A stretch of 43,690 bases of DNA, taken from contig JAFWAG010000035.1 in the NCBI GenBank assembly GCA_017507765.1, positions 1 to 43,690 on the forward strand, in the 5' to 3' direction. The DNA comes from Alphaproteobacteria bacterium (GTDB lineage Bacteria; Pseudomonadota; Alphaproteobacteria; CACZRW01). Both the position numbers and the translations under genes were made by a program. Below the pieces are notes generated by a model. The model was not told the origin of the DNA. It did no database searches and saw only the letters and a program-made list of their open reading frames with translations. Shown piece by piece: positions 42,800 through 43,690 of this stretch; within the stretch, counting starts at the first letter, position 1, and each line of letters begins with the position of its first letter.

Positions 42800-43690
42800 T
42801 TATTCTCCAACGAAAGTTACTATTCCGTAGGTCTTGGCTTCCATATTAGCCGAAGTATTGCCGGTATATCCCCCGCCGGAAACATAGCTTAGCGACCCGA
42901 TAGAAGATGTTCGGAGGTATCCTCCTCCACCACCACCGCCAGGAGACCAGCCGCCCTGACACCCTCCTCCACTTCCGCCACCATAACCGCTTCCTCCTCC
43001 AGAACCAGAGTTATCACAAGAGTTTGATCCTCGTCCGCCATTTTGAGCACCTCCAGCCCATCCTCCTCCAGAGCCGCCACTTCCATTGCAACCTCCCCCA
43101 CCTCCCCAAGCCCCAAGGGAGGCAGTACCGCATGCATTGCCACCGCCGCCGTTACCGGAACCGTCATGCCAGTTAGTACCCCCTGCACCTCCGGCAACCA
43201 TGATTAAGTTTCCGTTATGATAAGCGGCATAACCTTGTCCTCCTGTACTTCCACACCAACGGCCACAAGAGCCTGGAGCGCCTGGAGTTCCATAGTTAGC
43301 AAAATCAATTTTAGTTCCCGGCGGTATACGATAAATTGCCCAAGTGAGGCCACCAATTCCTGCTTTTCCTTTCCAACTATAGGTTGTTGTCGCGGCTCCA
43401 CCAGCAGCTGCGCCACGGACTTCTACTTTATATTTGGCATTATTACAACCGCTTGAAGGCGTAGTGTAAGAACCACTGGCACCATTTGTTGTATATAAAA
43501 CATCCCCCGGATTTAATGTGCAACAAGCACAACATTGCGAAGAAACGCTGTTTGCGGCAGTAACGGTATTATTTGTTCCAGTTCTGGAGCTGTCGTAATT
43601 TATGATATTATCGCAGGTATTGTTATAAGAATTATCATAACCATAGCGGCAGGCTATATTAGCGGTTGCGTTAACTCTGTTGCATTCGGT
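42800..43690 (-). CDS. PilV-like Gly-rich protein (copy 4), N-terminus outside the window
   Basis: The minus frame is open from the right edge of the window (43690) to the stop at 42800, 296 residues. The ATG at 43201 is an internal methionine in LIMVAGGAGG. The visible part begins with a Cys/Asn-rich region (TECNRV, CCACCTLNPGD) and continues with VEVRGAAAGG, GQGYAAYHNGNLIMVAGG, then a long Gly-rich GGX stretch ending VTFVGE. The order Cys-rich region, KYKVEVRGA strand, I/VMVAGGAGG and GGX matches copies 1 to 3, so it belongs to the same family. Whether the prepilin N-terminus and a leader RNA precede it cannot be seen. Confidence 0.7.
   Translation of the reverse strand, partial: TECNRVNATANIACRYGYDNSYNNTCDNIINYDSSRTGTNNTVTAANSVSSQCCACCTLNPGDVLYTTNGASGSYTTPSSGCNNAKYKVEVRGAAAGGAATTTYSWKGKAGIGGLTWAIYRIPPGTKIDFANYGTPGAPGSCGRWCGSTGGQGYAAYHNGNLIMVAGGAGGTNWHDGSGNGGGGNACGTASLGAWGGGGGCNGSGGSGGGWAGGAQNGGRGSNSCDNSGSGGGSGYGGGSGGGCQGGWSPGGGGGGGYLRTSSIGSLSYVSGGGYTGNTSANMEAKTYGIVTFVGE

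Overview
The window looks like chromosomal DNA from a low-GC (roughly 40-45% by eye), probably uncultured and host-associated alphaproteobacterium. Several independent signs agree on this: the order dusB-ntrY-ntrX-trkA-hfq-hflX, a fused IspDF enzyme, a perfect GTTC-N7-GTTC LexA box in front of lexA, and DUF2336, DUF465 and EipB/DUF1849 proteins. No taxonomic search was possible, so the assignment below class level is open.

Layout. 1-463: a foreign-looking coding fragment that joins abruptly to a 5'-truncated mazG. 464-2332: mazG remnant, a small exported protein, a Nudix-like protein. 2353-4485: structured leader and PilV-like gene copy 1. 12900-4494 (minus): a tightly overlapped housekeeping and nitrogen-sensing operon, dusB-ntrY-ntrX-trkA-hfq-hflX-suhB-like. 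12957-21057: ispDF, a small protein with a strong promoter, lexA, two membrane proteins, gluQ, a YqaA-type membrane protein, a degenerate GGDEF protein, DUF465 and pfk. 24305-21102 (minus): glycosyltransferase, LAB_N membrane protein, PilV-like copy 3, which carries a poly-C tract that puts its start out of frame. 24371-29133: tldD, a sigma54 activator with a degenerate receiver, apt, DUF2336. 29243-31435: structured leader and PilV-like copy 2, frameshifted. 31457-35848: tldE, GAF/HD-GYP phosphodiesterase, rsmE, GNAT. 36020-38926: ankyrin protein, a broken leucine-rich-repeat gene, and an unknown protein with internal duplication. 39151-39506: tRNA-Ile(CAU) with a duplicated 3' end. 39606-42701: rpoD and eipB. 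42800-43690: PilV-like copy 4, running off the right edge.

The most interesting content is a dispersed family of four prepilin-like proteins. The three with visible N-termini share a type IV prepilin cleavage motif (G, then E at +5), a hydrophobic helix, and a conserved domain of about 150 residues that I read as similar to the constant N-terminal part of shufflon PilV minor pilins. Their C-terminal halves differ and contain Cys-rich repeats followed by a Gly-rich (GGX) domain. Two copies are preceded by a related, apparently covarying leader that could fold as a pseudoknot or as a competing local hairpin. One copy is out of frame at a nine-C tract, as expected of a phase-variable surface protein, and another has a single-base frameshift. 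Together these suggest a switchable, PilV-like tip-adhesin repertoire. Structure and switching are inferences from one sequence and need comparative data.

Regulatory genes point to nitrogen/redox signalling (NtrYX without NtrBC nearby, NtrX lacking GAFTGA), SOS control (LexA), RNA-based control (Hfq) and c-di-GMP turnover (HD-GYP and degenerate GGDEF).
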